This document shows positions 4,990 through 5,255 of a stretch of 5,255 nucleotides of DNA, piece by piece. Every line of letters starts with the position of its first letter. Position 1 is the first letter of the stretch. The DNA comes from Thermaceae bacterium (GTDB taxonomy: Bacteria > Deinococcota > Deinococci > Deinococcales > Marinithermaceae). The stretch is from the NCBI GenBank assembly GCA_027053145.1, contig JALUED010000034.1, forward strand, positions 1 to 5,255, in the 5' to 3' direction. The translations under genes and the position numbers were made by a program. The notes below the pieces were generated by a model. It ran no database searches, was not told the DNA's origin, and worked only from the letters and a program-made list of their open reading frames with translations.

Positions 4990-5255
4990 GTGTGCGAACT
5001 CGGCGAGCGGCTGCGGCGGGCACGGGAAGCGCGGGGGCTCAGCCTCGAGGAAGCCGCCCGACGGGCACGGCTCCGCCGCGCCTACCTCGAGGCCCTCGAG
5101 GCCTGCCGCTTCGACGCGCTCCCCGAGCCCGCGCTGACGCGGGGGCACCTCCGCCGGCTCGCCGCCTTGTACGGCCTTGAGGCCGAACCCCTCCTTGCCC
5201 TCTACCCCGCGGAGCCCCAAAAACCGCCGCCCGTTTTGCCCAAGGCCCAAAGGCG
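4990..5255 (+). CDS. RodZ-like helix-turn-helix protein (3' partial)
   Basis: The frame opens at GTG 4990 and stays open to the window end, giving 88 complete codons of a longer gene. Residues 4-66 form an HTH domain of the RodZ/Xre type: LGERLRRAREARGLSLEEAA, then YLEALEACRFDALPEP, then RGHLRRLAALYGL. The order LGE-LR-ARE-RGLSLEE and Y-LEALE-FDALP is diagnostic of the HTH_25 domain at the N-terminus of RodZ, which in E. coli contacts MreB and supports rod shape. A Pro-rich stretch (EPQKPPPVLPK) then begins, as in the linker that normally precedes a single membrane helix and a C-terminal DUF4115 domain, here out of view. It begins 9 bases after psuG. A soluble HTH regulator remains possible because the membrane segment is not visible. 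Confidence 0.8.
   Translation, partial: MCELGERLRRAREARGLSLEEAARRARLRRAYLEALEACRFDALPEPALTRGHLRRLAALYGLEAEPLLALYPAEPQKPPPVLPKAQR

Noticed and set aside
3916..5250. Minus-strand open frame of 444 codons opposite psuG
   Set aside because: psuG on the plus strand has all active-site residues, and the antisense translation has low complexity and crosses two real genes.
1..5255. Many CTCGAG (about a dozen) and GAGCTC sites
   Set aside because: Nearly all are in-frame Leu-Glu or Glu-Leu codon pairs with the preferred codons CTC and GAG, so codon choice in Leu/Glu-rich proteins explains them.
1..5255. tRNA, rRNA, CRISPR, insertion sequence or riboswitch
   Set aside because: Coding sequence fills almost the whole window, the largest gap is 60 bases, and no repeat array, transposase motif or cloverleaf-like segment was seen.

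Overview
The window is GC-rich, densely packed bacterial chromosome. G/C-ending codons dominate, intergenic gaps run from 0 to 60 bases, and nothing looks like a mobile element, RNA gene or CRISPR array. The organism is probably a member of the Thermaceae (Thermus, Meiothermus, Oceanithermus or similar). The LOG-family protein resembles, from memory, the structurally solved Thermus thermophilus protein TT1887. Most start codons also lack a Shine-Dalgarno sequence but sit 6-8 bases after a TANNNT -10 hexamer, a leaderless layout well known in Deinococcus-Thermus. The genus cannot be fixed from the sequence alone.

Bases 1-2812 carry four plus-strand genes. First is the 3' part of a YbdK/GCS2-type carboxylate-amine ligase. 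Then come a complete M20 zinc peptidase of the glutamate carboxypeptidase (CPG2) type, an 89-residue protein I do not recognise, and a 108-residue single-domain cupin. The last three are tightly linked: the small ORF's ATG directly follows the peptidase stop codon, and the cupin overlaps the small ORF by ATGA with a good Shine-Dalgarno sequence. The ligase and peptidase could both act on glutamyl compounds, but no shared substrate is proven.

Bases 2809-3538 carry two minus-strand genes, a LOG-family nucleotide-monophosphate phosphoribohydrolase-like protein followed by a 62-residue two-helix membrane protein. The latter converges on the cupin with the two stop codons overlapping. A 60-base divergent region (3539-3598) separates this pair from a plus-strand gene for a small exported, glycine- and aromatic-rich protein (3599-4063).

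Bases 4099-5255 carry psuG, pseudouridine-5'-phosphate glycosidase with its catalytic residues intact, and then the N-terminal part of a RodZ-like helix-turn-helix protein that runs off the window. No psuK kinase is present here.

The most interesting structural point is regulatory. Compact -10-like hexamers sit just before six start codons, counting one with an imperfect first base. In three cases the stop codon of the upstream gene lies inside the hexamer. The one gene with a strong Shine-Dalgarno sequence, the cupin, has no such hexamer. I did not find a clear undescribed multi-gene system.
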